Source: Calycina herbarum (Eukaryota; Ascomycota; Leotiomycetes; Helotiales; Pezizellaceae). From it: 64,000 nt of DNA. The translations under genes and the position numbers were made by a program. Below the pieces are notes generated by a model that saw only the letters and a program-made list of their open reading frames with translations, was not told where the DNA came from and made no database searches. Shown piece by piece: positions 10,581-22,597 of the stretch (positions within the stretch are counted from its first letter, which is position 1; each line of letters opens with the position of its first letter). The stretch lies in assembly GCA_001414485.1 (NCBI GenBank), contig LLEY01000029.1, positions 124,001-188,000 on the forward strand, in the 5' to 3' direction.

Positions 10581-11193
10581 ACGATACCCCCAATGAGGAC
10601 GGGAGTCAGCTGATCAAAGTCATCTCATAAGAAGGATATTCTCTTCTGGAAGCATTTCACGTCGAGATGGAGATGAGGACATATATGTAGGCCGACCAGA
10701 GAGTCTGGCTTGAGACGCCGGGCGTAATGAGAGCTCCTTCAGAGCCTTTTCAACGAGTATAGAAGCATGCGCCTCAATGTGCGAGGTTGCCAATGCGAGC
10801 TATCTTATATAAGGCCAAGAGTATTTACGTGAACGGGATCATGGAATAAATTGATGGAAGATACGCTACCTGAAATAATCTATTAGCTTTCGCTCATTTA
10901 TCTGAGTAGAAACTTACAACTTTCCTTCAATGCTGATGATGTTGGTCGCCGGTGAAGTGAGATTAAGGTTGTAGCGTGGCGTGCCGATGTGGAGTTAAAT
11001 CCGTTCCTCCGCTGCCAACGACGACATCCGTTGCCTTGTACAAAGACGTACTCATTATCTCCGCCGGAGAACGGTAAAGGTTTTGATTGATTTCTATAAA
11101 GGATCCCGAAAGTCCAATTGCTTTGGCAGAAACAAACTTACTACAACCACTAACACTCAATTACATATTCATTAACCTCCCATCTAGTTCAGA
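10581..11193. other. Divergent promoter region between 9078-10580 (-) and 11194-12377 (+)
   Basis: About 610 bp without a credible frame, likely carrying both promoters. No motif is strong enough to name. Confidence 0.5.
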
Positions 11194-12377
11194 ATGGTAG
11201 CACTCGACCTCGTCAACGCATCGAACGCCCAGCTCCGAGAGTTGGGCCCAGGACTTGTAGCCCTCTTTGGTATATTACACCTCATTTCCCGGCCGAGCAA
11301 ATGCTAACACCCCGCAGTCGGAGGCACAAGTGGCATTGGAGAGTTCACGCTCAAGGCGTTCGTGAAAAACACCGTCTCCCCGAGAGTATATCTCGTTGGC
11401 AGATCAGCCCCAGCAGCAGAACGAATAATCAAAGAATGCGAGCGGCTAAACAAAGATGCAAGGGTTGAATTCTTACGGGCGGACGTCTCAGAGCTGGCAG
11501 ATGTAGACCGGGTGTGCAAGGAGATTGAGAAGAAAGAGAAGAAGATCAATCTGCTGGTACAAACGCAGGGGAATTTCTCTTTGGCTGGACGAATAGGTAC
11601 GAGCAATCCTGCGAGTTTCAGTTGGGAAACTGTTTCCTCGTCTTCTGGGAGGTTCAAATGCTGATCTGGTTTCTAGAATCCCCGGAAGGCATCGACCGGA
11701 AGATGACCCTAAACTTCTACTCTCGAATGCGATTCATCTACAACCTCAACCCCCTCCTCCGAAATGCCACATCCTCCACGCCCAACTTTGCTCGTACCCT
11801 AAGCGTCCTTGGTCCTGGTCACGAGGGAGCAGTAAATCTCGATGATCTCGAATTGAAAACGGGATACTCAGGCATGACATGTGCGAATCATACAATTGTC
11901 ATGAGCGACCTCATGACGACCGAATTTGCGGAAAGAGAACCCACCGTTACATACGTGCACTCAAACCCGGGTGTAGTCAATACGGGGCTTTCTAGGGGTC
12001 TGCCATGGTATGGGCGGCTTGCTATGAAGGTTGCAACCCCTCTCCTGTGGCCGTTCTTCACCAGTGCAGAGGAAACTGGTAGTAGACAGTTATTCCTGGC
12101 GACCAGTGCTTTATATCCACCTGCGAAGGCTGCTGAAGGCTCTCCCTTCGCATCTGGTGTGCCAGCGCCCAAGGGGCTTTCGACCTGGCAGGGTACAGAT
12201 GGAAAAGTGGGCAGTGGTGGGTATATACTTCATTACACCGGTGAGCCTACTGGCAAGAAGATACTACAGGAATATATGGAGAAGGGAGTTTCGAAAACCG
12301 TGTGGGAGCATACCATGGGAATTTTTGAACGGGTGGAAAAGATCAACAAGGATAGAACAATCGCGGGGAGTTCTTGA
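11194..12377 (+). CDS. Short-chain dehydrogenase/reductase (SDR), atypical active site
   Basis: Three exons: 11194-11269, 11318-11596 and 11677-12377. Both introns (48 and 80 bp) have GT...AG ends and keep frame. The Rossmann start is VGGTSGIGEFTLKAF and the acidic NAD(P) position follows at FLRADVSELADV. The usual NAG motif is replaced by TQGN. A canonical YxxxK is not visible; the likely region reads TGYSGMTCANHTIVMSDLM. Fungal SDRs of this divergent kind are found in secondary metabolism and elsewhere, so the substrate cannot be inferred. The protein is about 351 residues. Confidence 0.85.
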
Positions 12378-13231
12378 AAGGCGCCTGTTTCTATGTATAC
12401 CAAATTGCCAGGCGTTGGGTTTGTTACTCTCCTTTTAGGTTTCTTTTGTACTATATGATACCACGAATTAGGCTCCGGTTAATCTGTACTGCTTCTCAAT
12501 TATTCCTTTCAAATATTGACTCTGGGAATGTCGCTGTGAACAAAAGGGGCCTGCCTGTCTGGAGAGCCCCTCTAGTGTATTGCTGACGACTCTAGAAGGC
12601 ATGACCGCGAGCAGATCCGATGATAATATCCCCATTATGCGACATTCGACGTACTTTGTTACTTCCCTTTTTGCTTTTTGTATGATACCATGAATTGGCT
12701 CGGTTTATATGTTTTACTATTGATTGGAAACATCTGCTGGAAATGTGGCTTCAGTACAAAGACGTCGGGTAGTTGCGCTATTGCCAGACAGTACTCAAAT
12801 ACCATGCTGACTATTCTAGAAGAAGCGGCTTATGATCAAAAGAACCCATACCTATACTATAATCAGTAAGTCTTAAATTCCTTTTTTGCGTGTAAGGGAA
12901 AGAGGGTGAGTTCCCGTCATTATATTCCAGGCGTTGTCAAATTTATCGAGAATTCTGGAACAGCGAGGAAACTCTATTTGTAATTCTCCTAAACTTCTTC
13001 GATCAATATTTTCAATTGTTTTAAACTATTTCGAACAGTGACGAATTCTCTTGGGGCGCTGTGAGAACCCGTGGGTTTTATGTGGGAAAGAGTGAGGGTT
13101 GCTCCTGCCGTTCTCAGCGCGCGCCTTCCTCGTCTCCCCGGGTCTATAAACCTCGAGCGCCACCATTTACATCCCGCATTCAGCAACATCAACCTGCCAC
13201 GTCTACCTACGCCCTGGGCAATCTGGGAACA
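12378..13231. other. Intergenic with a degenerate direct duplication
   Basis: The segment at about 12440-12610 (TATGATACCACGAATTAGGC ... TCTAGAAGGC) recurs in altered form at about 12677-12830 (TATGATACCATGAATTGGCT ... TCTAGAAGAA). No gene is called. Confidence 0.5.
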
Positions 13232-14770
13232 ATGGAAAGCTCCTCGAAACAAAAGCAAGGTCGCGCACCATGGCGCCCTCCTCGCACCGCTTTCCCCGTT
13301 TTTCGACCCTACTTTTCTCAATTAGAACTCATAAGAAAGCGTCACAATGAAGACGACAACATGGCAAAGTCGAACCGTACCTTCTGGGTCGCTTGGAACG
13401 CCATTCAAATGAGAGTATCCAAGGAGTTTGCCAACGAAGAATGGGATACTCAGCAGTACGAGGCCGAGGTCGAGCTATTCAAGAAGTTTTGTAGGTGCTC
13501 ATTCTTCTCTCTATCGTGACGCCAACTGCTTGAGAATATCAAGGCTGACCAGCACTCCTGTGATATAGGGCCTGGCGAGTTCTTTCCTGGGCAGTGCCCG
13601 AATCAGTACTACGTTAGCCATTTGAAGCATATCGAGCAGAAGGCATACGCCTCAGGGATTCCACGTTCTGTCTTTGATCACATCTGCGACCACATCGCGC
13701 GTTGCCGATTTGAAGATCCGGAGCCGGATGCGGATATCAAGCAGTACCGCAGCGAGAGTGCTCTTTGGAGTCACTTCTGGGCCAAGGAAAAATTTCCAGG
13801 CATTCAACCATACCCAAATCGTGCTGCACAAACCCCAGTCTCTATTATATCGAGCCGTCCAGCGCCGTCTTCTGTCGATTACTATAACTACTCCATTGGT
13901 CTAGCTGAACATCAGCAATTCCAACAGGCACTGGCGGAAGGAGTTTCAGATAACATGCCCGAAATCAACACTATTGTCAAGAAGGAAAACATTGGTCTTG
14001 ATGATATGGCAACCCTCTACAAGGAGGTACACAGTTTGCCACCAAAGCCGCTTCAAGAGGTGTCAAATATTCCACATCCGTCTACAAGTAAGATACCCAT
14101 TGCCCGAAAAGCGTTGGAAAATCAACGAATTGAGTTTTCAATTATCCCAATCGTTCAGAATAATCGGGATATCCCATTGCCGGTGGTTCCAAATCTTTAG
14201 AATAATCTATTTTGTCATTGTTCCAAACCTCCTCGGAGGATATCTACAATTGTCCCACGGGCTTGGGCTAATCATTCAAATGAAGCAGGTGCACCGAGCC
14301 CAATTCCCGCATTTGCAACAGGCGCAAATTCAGTCGCCAGCCATCCCACGCCTAGCACTATCGATGCCCCATACGTATCAAAGTTGTCAAATGAAAATGC
14401 AGCCGCAACTCTTCCCGTCGAAAATTCCGCCTTCACTCCTCCGCCCAAGCCCCATATTGCAGCTGTCGACTCTCTCCTTGGGTACATAAGCAAGGACCTC
14501 AATCTAATGGTCGCTCTATCAAAGGCTCTCGGCTGCAAGGTCTCTTCTGGCAACATTCCAGGAAGCACTGATCTGACATGGGTATTTGTTGAAGCCTGGC
14601 CTGAGTGGGAGGGCTGTGAAATCGATCCGCAGGTTCTCGCGCATGGTCATTCATTTGTGGAGAAATGGTGCAAATTGGGTGTTGAGGCTTTCTTCAAGGA
14701 GGTTACGAGTACTCATGATGGGGACGAGGGTGAACAAGGTGGCACACGAAAAAAGAGACGATTGGCGTGA
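13232..14770 (+). CDS. Protein of unknown function with basic C-terminus
   Basis: Three exons. Exon 1 (13232-13490) begins MESSSKQKQGRAPW. Intron 13491-13568 (GTAGGT, TATAG) joins KKF to WPGEFFPG. A second intron, 14088-14288 (GTAAGA, GCTAAT, GCAG), is 201 bp, keeps frame, and removes an in-frame TAG at 14198-14200. The last exon ends GGTRKKRRLA, a possible nuclear localisation signal. The sequence is Trp/Phe-rich near the N-terminus (RTFWVAWNAIQMRVSKEFA), which is suggestive of a DNA- or protein-binding domain, but I recognise no family. Retention of intron 2 would give a shorter protein. Confidence 0.7.
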
Positions 14771-15054
14771 TGGAGAACTTGATGATTACGAGTTACGATT
14801 ATATGATACATGTGGGTTTTACTTCTGCTTTTATGGCCTGGCGGGAAGTTGCCAGATGAATTGCAGGGGATGGGATTGTAACATGTCATGAACAGAGTCC
14901 GATAGGAGCTTTGGCTTTGTAGCTTACTTTCACTTTTTGTAGCTAGCAGATATGGCTATGTAAAAGCATGACATGATGTTTTCCACGTTTCTATAAGATT
15001 ACAACATGACATTACAGTGTTTGGTGGAGAAGAGCTAGGAGTGGTTCCCATTGA

Positions 15055-16186
15055 GTAAGTGTTCGGGGCCGTCTAGAAGAACAATTGAACCCATGATCTC
15101 AAAAATTTTAGCAGACCTAGAACTTTAAATCTCAGTGCACGTAAATACTCTAGGATAATTTCGAGCGTCTTCGATGACTCGGGTAATAAGAACAACAAGC
15201 AGTTTCTATAGAACGCTGTGGTTTCATTCGACTCTCTTCTGTCCCTAAGAAAGATGTAAAAACTCAAACTTGAAGATGTTATTTTACTAGTAGAAGTCTT
15301 TTTGATACTCTTGATAGTATTCATTTTGCTTGCTTCAAATTATTCATATAAGTCTTAGATTTACTTACCTTTAGTTTTACTTTGGAGAGGTAAGTATCAG
15401 ATTTACTTCTTTTTAGAGAATGCGGAAAAACCAGAAACATTAAAATTTCTGAATAATTTCTGATTTGAAGTATTAGGTTTACTTAAAAATTGACGCGATG
15501 TGCAACAATCCCTTTTAGGGAAGTGTCACATGCTAGCCTTGATCTTGTCACGAGGCTCGTTACTTTTTGCGTAGTTCAACTACGTAGAATATTACATGTG
15601 TTAGAATAAGTGCTATAATACTTAATTTCCCAGAGGAAAAAAGTTACACTAGTTATAAGATTTATTTACTTTTAATTTTATTATTAAGAAATAAGTATTA
15701 GATTTACTTACTTTGAAATTAGCTCTTAGTCTTATAATCGAAACTAAAATATCTAATATTTATAGAATAGTTTCTAGTATATAATGTTAGTATTATATTC
15801 TTTTTAGAGTACGTCTTAAGTAATAAGCGTCTACGAAGGAAACTAGTAGAATTTGAATACGAAGTAGATATTATATTAGAGTTAGATTTTAATAAAAGTT
15901 CTTTATAATAAGTTTACTTTAATTCTTAAAAAAACAAGAGATAAGAAGTAGTAAGTAATTCTACTAGAAATAATATTATTTAGTTTTTTTTAGCTAAGCT
16001 TTTATAATTTTAAAATAATAGAAGGAAATCTAATAAATTAGCTTATATTACCCTAGCTAACCTCTACTTAAAATAGTAGAATACTACTCGAGCTTACTCG
16101 TTATGTTCTTAGCTCACAAAGTTCATAATAGCTTACTGGTCAATTGATAACTTACTCACAATTTTAATTCGGCCCCGACAGCTTAC
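15055..16186. mobile_element. AT-rich relic of a DNA element with imperfect inverted ends
   Basis: The left edge GTAAGTGTTCGGGGCCG (15055-15071) matches the reverse complement of the right edge, GTAAGCTGTCGGGGCCG (16170-16186), at 14 of 17 positions. The interior is very AT-rich and full of TA and stop codons in all frames, with the phrase AAGTATTAGATTTACTTACTT repeated in variants near 15350, 15390, 15470, 15660 and 15690. This is what a heavily RIP-mutated transposon looks like. The superfamily cannot be told. The remaining 300 bp to 16487 hold nothing recognised. Confidence 0.55.
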
Positions 16187-16487
16187 TTACAACCCTAACT
16201 TGGGCGCTCACATGTATGAACAGCCCACTCGGTGAATGATGGCTTACTGCTCTGGTAACAAAAAAACCCTTGATTCAAATTACTTTCGGATGAAATTAAG
16301 AGGAATAATTACAGGAGCCGTTGACTACCCAGGAAGAAGATACAACAAACATTGTTTGAAGCTTAGGTACCCCGTGGAGATTATAAACGAATGAAATTAA
16401 AAGCTAGGATTGATAATGCTAACGAACATGAGCAAAACCCAAAAATCTCAAGAAAAATGAGAAGATAACCTTACACCAAAGTTAAAA

Positions 16488-19400
16488 CTAGATCTTGGCT
16501 TGATTGGGAACCAATGTTTCCATGGCACTAGGGTTCCTGAGGTCTAATGTTGGTTTGCGTCTCAAAATATGCAGCGCGGTGTCGCCTTTCGTATCTTCAA
16601 GAGAAACATCGGCCTTCAGTGCTAACACTCCGTTCAATGTAGTCAAGTCCCCTGACTCGACCGCGAGGTGTAAGGTGGTCCTTTGTTCCTCGTCTGTTGC
16701 ATTCACATCAACACCACTGTCAACCAGCATTTTAGCGATGTTTTGGTGTGATGGACCATGGGCAAGAGCATCGAGAAGGGGTGTCCTATGCTTTTCATCG
16801 TAGGTTTTAGGATTTCCACCTCTTTCGAGAAGTAATTTGACGACGCCAAAGTTATTGTGGACTACTGCCAAATGGATAGCAGTTCTTGAGTCTCTGTCCC
16901 TTGCTTCGATATCTGCACCGTGCTTCAAGAGTGAGGCGGTAATTTCAACTAGGTCACCTTGGGCTGCTAAGTGCAGTGGGGACTTGAGTTCCTCGTCTCT
17001 GTCTTCGGTATTTGCGCCTTGTTCCAGTAGAAGTTCCGCAATGCTAGTTTGTCCGTTCCAGCAAGCTAGGTGAAGGACCGTTTGTTGTAGAGTATCCACG
17101 GAATTCAAATTGACATGGTGATTGGAAAGTATACTTCTCGCTAATATTTCCAGCCCGAAAAATATCGACACGCGAAGCTGAACTTCCTGGACAGGGAGAT
17201 TGAAGAAGTAGGCAGTATAAAAGCTATGACCGCTAAGCCACATTTCACAGCCAGCAAATGATGGATCACACAGTCGTTGGGCGTCATTAACAAGCCCGTC
17301 TTCCATCATTTTAACGGCTTCTCGGAAATGTGTAGGCCATTGTGTACTCGCATAGTTGAGGAATGGATGGTTTTCACAGCTTTCTTGAAAAAGTTTGCGT
17401 GTATTCGTTCCTTTTGGTCGACTAACGTTTGACTGTATTGTTTCCCAACCGCCGAGCAATAGAATGTATGACATACAACTGACAAGCAAGACTCTTTGAG
17501 ACTCCACCATCGAAATAGTATGTTGCCATGTACATTTAGCATTGCTAGTGGAATGCAAAGGTGGGTGGTTTGTCTCTTGTGTCTCCTGAAGAAGAAATTC
17601 TCTTGCGGTTTGGTGAACCAAGTACACTTCTGACCGAATGATCCGGATGAAGTGGCCACACAAGCTCTTAAGATAATTTTCACAAGGATATTTCAGCGCA
17701 GAGTTGAGGTCATTTAGAGACCTAAGACCGGGCCCGGCATTCAAAGCGATATTGAGCTCATCCAAGGTCAATGGCCTTGCTGCGGCGACAATTAACTGCA
17801 AAAGTTTGCGGGCTTCTGCGGGTTTCTTGCTCCGTTGAAGCAGATGAGAGTATAACCCGTAAAGATCCTTACTAGCTAGAAACATTTGAAGATCTGTCTG
17901 GGAAACACCATCCGTCGAAGATTCTTTCAAAAGTTGGATCATGAGAGTTGCCCAGAGGAAGGTTCGATCAGCACCTTCAACCAGTTTCGTTTGAAAGTCT
18001 GTGAGGAGGTTGACTGGAAGACCTTGCATCTCAAGTTGATCAATACTATATTGGATGAATCGTTCGACGTCTTGACTTATTGGGCCAGTCTCGTCTTCTC
18101 CTCTCAACCGAATCTCGGGAAGACGGCTAAAATGTGACTTGATGGTATTTTCTGGTCGACTAAAAACCAGAAATTTGACATATGGTCGAAGGCGAAGAAA
18201 CCTAGATGACCTCGCATAGAATGAACTGAGGGCATTCAGCAATTTCGTTTGATTGGTTTGATCGCATTCGTCTAAGCCGTCTATTATAAAAACAAGATTG
18301 GTAGCTTCCGGGTCACGAGTCACCGCCAATAATATTTGCCAGAGCGTGTTGAAATAGTACTTCATGGACGTGCCTTTTGACTCAAATTTTGGGAAGACAT
18401 GTCGAAGTAATGATGGGTCGTCTTGGAAGATCTGGTGTAAAATGGCATTGAGGCAGAGTACTGCACTTCGCTGGGTCGCGTTATCGTCTTTGAAGAAAAA
18501 ATGGCACACTAATTCAGGGATATCATTCTCTGACTTTGTTTCACGGAGGTGGTCAACCAGAAACTTTGCCATGACAGATTTTCCGCAACCTGGGTCTGCA
18601 GAAATCCACAGAAGACTCGACTCGTCCTTGTTTCGCCAGGTTAGATAACTTGGATGCACCAAGAGCCACTCGCATGTCAATGGCACTCGGTCCGGGTTTC
18701 GGTTTCGAAAACCTTCAAAGTCGACCCGAGAGAAACTCTTCATGCACAGAGATTGCTCTGCTTTTGATAGTTCTAGTATTTGAAGGTACTCAGTCACGAA
18801 ACTTTGCTATAAAATCGACAGGTTCTTTTTGGGGGGGGGGATAAAAAAGGCAGTATAGCCTACTAGTAACATAAGTGACCTCAGAGCTTAGCAGTTCTGC
18901 CACCATTTGCTTCAAATTGGTCCAGACGACTCTATACCGTGTCTGGTCTGTGTGCGAGAATCTACACATAGTTCGATGATTGCCGTTGATCATGATTGCC
19001 GTCTCATTTGGGAGGCCGAGGACCGCAGATTCTTGGGTAACAATCTCGATGGCAAATCAGTAGGTGAGAACCTCTCAGAAAAATCTCCTCTTACCTTGCA
19101 GTTCAAGAAGTTCATCAAATCGGATTCATAAAAGGTAAGTATCGTCAGAGCTTTACTTCGATCAACAAATGAACTTTATATATCCGCGAGAATATCGGCT
19201 TGAGTCTTAAGATCCCTTGTAAGCCGTGAATTGGTGCTAGTACCAAAACTTGCAGCTTTCAATATATTGGCAAAAATGTCAGCCCATGTAGCAATGGGAG
19301 ATCCCTTATGAGGTGTTCCAAAGAAGGCAACTCCTCTGATCTTCTTAAGAAGGGAAGTATAGCGGTCTCGTTCTCGGGCTCGAACTAAGGCCTATTCATA

Positions 19401-20037
19401 ACCGTTAGCATGATTTGATAGTATAGCTGGATATTGGCTATGACAAGTTGCGAACCTTTTTAAACACTACCCCTCCAAGAGAATGGCAGATAAATATTAC
19501 TGGCCTCGCTTTTTCCGCCATGCTGCCTCTCCAAGACATGATATTCTCCAAAAGATCATCAGCAAAAGACCCGATTCCAGCGCTAGACTTGCTGAACTGG
19601 ACGGCTGAGTTGTACCCAAACGACATGATCCGGGCATTTGGGATTTGTTTTGGCAAGAGATCCCGAAGCCAGTTGCATTCCGTTCCTTCTTTCGAGGTCG
19701 TCGTCCATGTTTTCATGTAATGGCCATTGAGTCCGTGCACAGCAATTATATCGACGATGCCCTCGGCGTTCTCAGCCTTATCTTCCAACATAAATATGCC
19801 CCATTGTGACGAGTCTTGAACAATGGCCTCCTCCTCGGCAAGAGCTACTTGATCATGACCCCCTTCTGGTTTGCTGGTCTCATGTCTTGGGCTGTTCTCC
19901 TGTGCTGTATTCCTGTTTTCCGATGACGAGCCTTCTCGTCTGATGGCCAACGTGTCGCGAAATCGTCTCGAAATCGAACTGGGCTGGTCGGTATGTGTAG
20001 AGCTCTCCGCAGATGCGAATTTGCGCCACAGCCGCAT
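16488..20037 (-). CDS. NLR-type protein: alpha/beta hydrolase - NACHT - ankyrin repeats, with one in-frame stop
   Basis: Four exons read together. Exon 1 (20037-19456) carries the hydrolase start VDIIAVHGLNGHYMKTW and the nucleophile elbow ICHSLGGVV. Intron 19392-19455 leads to exon 2 (VAFFGTPHKGS). Intron 19045-19094 leads to exon 3 (GLPNETAIMINGNHRTMCRF). Intron about 18807-18879 leads to the NACHT exon: P-loop ADPGCGKSVM, Walker B LVFIIDGLDECD, then at least five ankyrin repeats (for example TVLHLACWNGQTSIAELLLE). Such proteins are fungal NOD-like receptors, many linked to heterokaryon incompatibility or non-self recognition. In exon 2 a TAA at 19176-19178 falls where homologues continue (ADI-stop-SSFVDR); CAA-to-TAA would explain it. 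The gene may be inactive, or split into a hydrolase piece and a NACHT-ankyrin piece. Confidence 0.8.
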
Positions 20038-20893
20038 CTTCTCTTTCTGCGGTTCCCATGCTACTGATGATATAAACTATTAGGAGGGATTGAAACCAAC
20101 AATTATGAGTAGAATGAACGGAGAACAGTGAGGCTGAACATCAAATCCTCTCGGGGTGGGGCTAGTACTAGCGCCAGATCGCCTACGCTAGCCAATCATA
20201 TATAGAATCAAATGTGCGGGGTATTGGGACGGGATAAATACTAGGGTCCAGGAATATGGAAGAAATTATTAATTGAGTTAAATCAATATTATAGCAGACG
20301 ACCTAAGAGATATTTCTAGATATTAACGTACTCATTTTTACTTGAGAAATAATAATTAAGTAGTAGTATATTTTCGTTATTCAAAGCAAAATAAAACTTA
20401 AAAACCGTAAAAAGGTAAATATATCTAATCTGAGACAATTGATTTATCTTAGGAGAGTAGCAAAGAAAGATTAGAAAATATAATTGTTTATTATTATTAT
20501 TTGATTATTAAGATAAAAGAAGACAATGCTATTATTGTGGAGAGAAGTAGGAAAAGATAATTAATAGAGAGTATTTTTTTACTCAAATAATTAGGATAAT
20601 ATCTTTGCTCAGACGTTCAAGAGAGGATGGTAGAATTTGATCTAATCTTTAAAGATCGTGAGATGGTGTCTGTAAGGTATCGCTTAACTAAGATGTGTAC
20701 AACGTTGGTTAGATTGCACGGAGAAGTAGAAGAGTTAATTTCGATTCGTAACACGCATTCTCTAGCCCCGAGAAATACACTCGAATAACATTCATGATCA
20801 GAAAACAAAGTATAAAAGTCGACGAGTTTCAGTCATCATTCAAATGGAAACGCTCGATTTGCTCAAAATTAAACCACCAGAGAAGTGCTATGA
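20038..20893. other. AT-rich intergenic tract
   Basis: About 20260-20620 is strongly AT-rich with few CpG and many TA, like the RIP-altered element at 15-16 kb. No frame is credible. Confidence 0.6.
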
Positions 20894-22128
20894 TCAAGCA
20901 TGTCGGGAATAAAACCGCTGGATAGCCTCCGCCGTCCTCTCTGGCGCTTCCTCGGGCATGAAATGACCAACACCATCCTTAAAACCATCAGTTTCCAAGA
21001 AAGCATTCCCCATCCATTGATTCCACACTTCCTCAACATTGTACCTGCTACCAAGATATCCCGCTGAATAAAGAACAAGAACATCTACCTCCAACTTTCT
21101 TCCGGCTCGCTGATCTTCCTCCTGTTGGGTGATATCCTCAAAGGCGCCAGCTCGGTAATCATCACAAGACGCTCGGATGACTGATTCATATTTGAAAGAG
21201 TCCCCGTAAACACTTTTAGCATCTTGCTCGTTAAACTTCGCAACCCCGGCAGCATTTTGACCAGCCCATCTTTCAATATTTGTTTTGACAAATTCTTCAG
21301 CACCAAGAGATTTGATCATGGCTGTTGCTAAATCGACATTCGCGAGAAGGGGCCAGTGATAACTACCCACCGCAACTGCAGGGTTGGCAAATGACTTCCA
21401 TTGGATGACAGTGGGAACTATGTCGAGCAAAATGGCACCTTTGAGTTTGAAAAGTAATTCAGCCGGGGCATCAACGGACAAACGGTGGCAGACTCGAGCA
21501 CCACGGTCATGGCCTGCTAGGATGATGGATGGGGGCTCGTTTGACACTGGAAGGAGTGGATAAAGAGTCTCGAGAATCGCAAGGCCAACATTGCGTTTAT
21601 CGTGAGGGATGGAGAGGGGGGAGGACCGGCCATATCCGGGAAGCTAATTGTGTTAGCTGAGTCTGATACATTGGATATGGAGGAGTCAAACATCTGGAAT
21701 AAAAAGCGGGATGTCCTTTGGAAGCAAAGCAACTACCTGTGAAATAATGAGTAAGGCATATCGAAACGTTTGCAATAAATAGAGCTTACATGTCTCCATC
21801 TGGGTAATGATGTCAGAAACTATCTGGTAGTGGAAAAGCGTGTACAATTAGGAATGAAGATATCTCAACCAACTTACAGGAAGCTCCTATAGAAGGGTCA
21901 GTGATCTGGGAACTCTCGCCTGTTGTACAGTATATCTTACGTCTGGGGATATCCATGAAGCAGCACAAGAACAGGTCTGCTAGAGCTTGACTTCTTGAGG
22001 TCTCTATGATAGTAGAATATCTTGTCGGTTGCAGCAGATTCAATATTGCTTTCCAGGCCTAGACTAGTCATATAGTTGACATCATCTACCCTAGCCTTGA
22101 TACAATTGACATCCCATAGGGAATCCAT
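20894..22128 (-). CDS. Alpha/beta hydrolase, haloacetate dehalogenase/epoxide hydrolase type, with two micro-exons
   Basis: Five exons: 22128-21941, 21886-21878 (9 nt), 21799-21790 (10 nt), 21736-21692 and 21643-20894. Splicing this way gives LLHGYPQTSFLWRHVVALLP and then LFIPDLPGYGRSSP, exactly the conserved course of the family; no other joining in this stretch preserves it. Donors are GTAAGA, GTAAGT, GTAAGC and a weak GTTTGA. The nucleophile Asp is in LAGHDRGARV, the catalytic His is in GVGHFMPEEAPE, and the cap domain lies between. The family hydrolyses C-halogen or epoxide bonds in small molecules; the substrate is unknown. Length about 332 residues, typical for the family. Confidence 0.9.
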
Positions 22129-22597
22129 GATGGAAGCAACGAGACGAGCAAGGAGAAACTTCCAGAAACAACGAAGATGATTGAGGGTGAAACTTTACCA
22201 AAGAACTATCAATGGGAACTAGTATATTGGAGTAGCCAAAAGAGGGGTTGGCAGCTTATTAATTGAGTGAAGGCTCATTTGTTGGATAATGACACCAGCA
22301 CGCGATCAGAACCCCGAAAGAGAGAAGATTGACACACACAAAGACTTGAACGTTGCTTGATAAATGACAGACTACGGCTTTTAAGACCAAGCTAAAATAT
22401 AGTGAAAATGGGATTGATTCTTACATCAGAAGTTGAAGTCGTGGCGGGCTCTCTTCGGCTTCGGTAGCGGGGCACTTATCGGATAAATAGTTCTTCCATC
22501 ATAAGAGCTCTTCCATAATTTCTATGCGAGAGACTCGACAAATCAATTACAGCATCCTTTTCAAGGTGCCAACAACAATCGCAAACCCGCACATACA
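22129..22597. other. Divergent promoter region between the hydrolase and trm4
   Basis: The two genes diverge here. No gene is seen. Confidence 0.5.

Noticed and set aside
14198..14200. In-frame TAG in the gene at 13232-14770, first read as a nonsense mutation
   Set aside because: A 201-bp intron (14088-14288) with GTAAGA, GCTAAT and GCAG removes it and keeps the frame.
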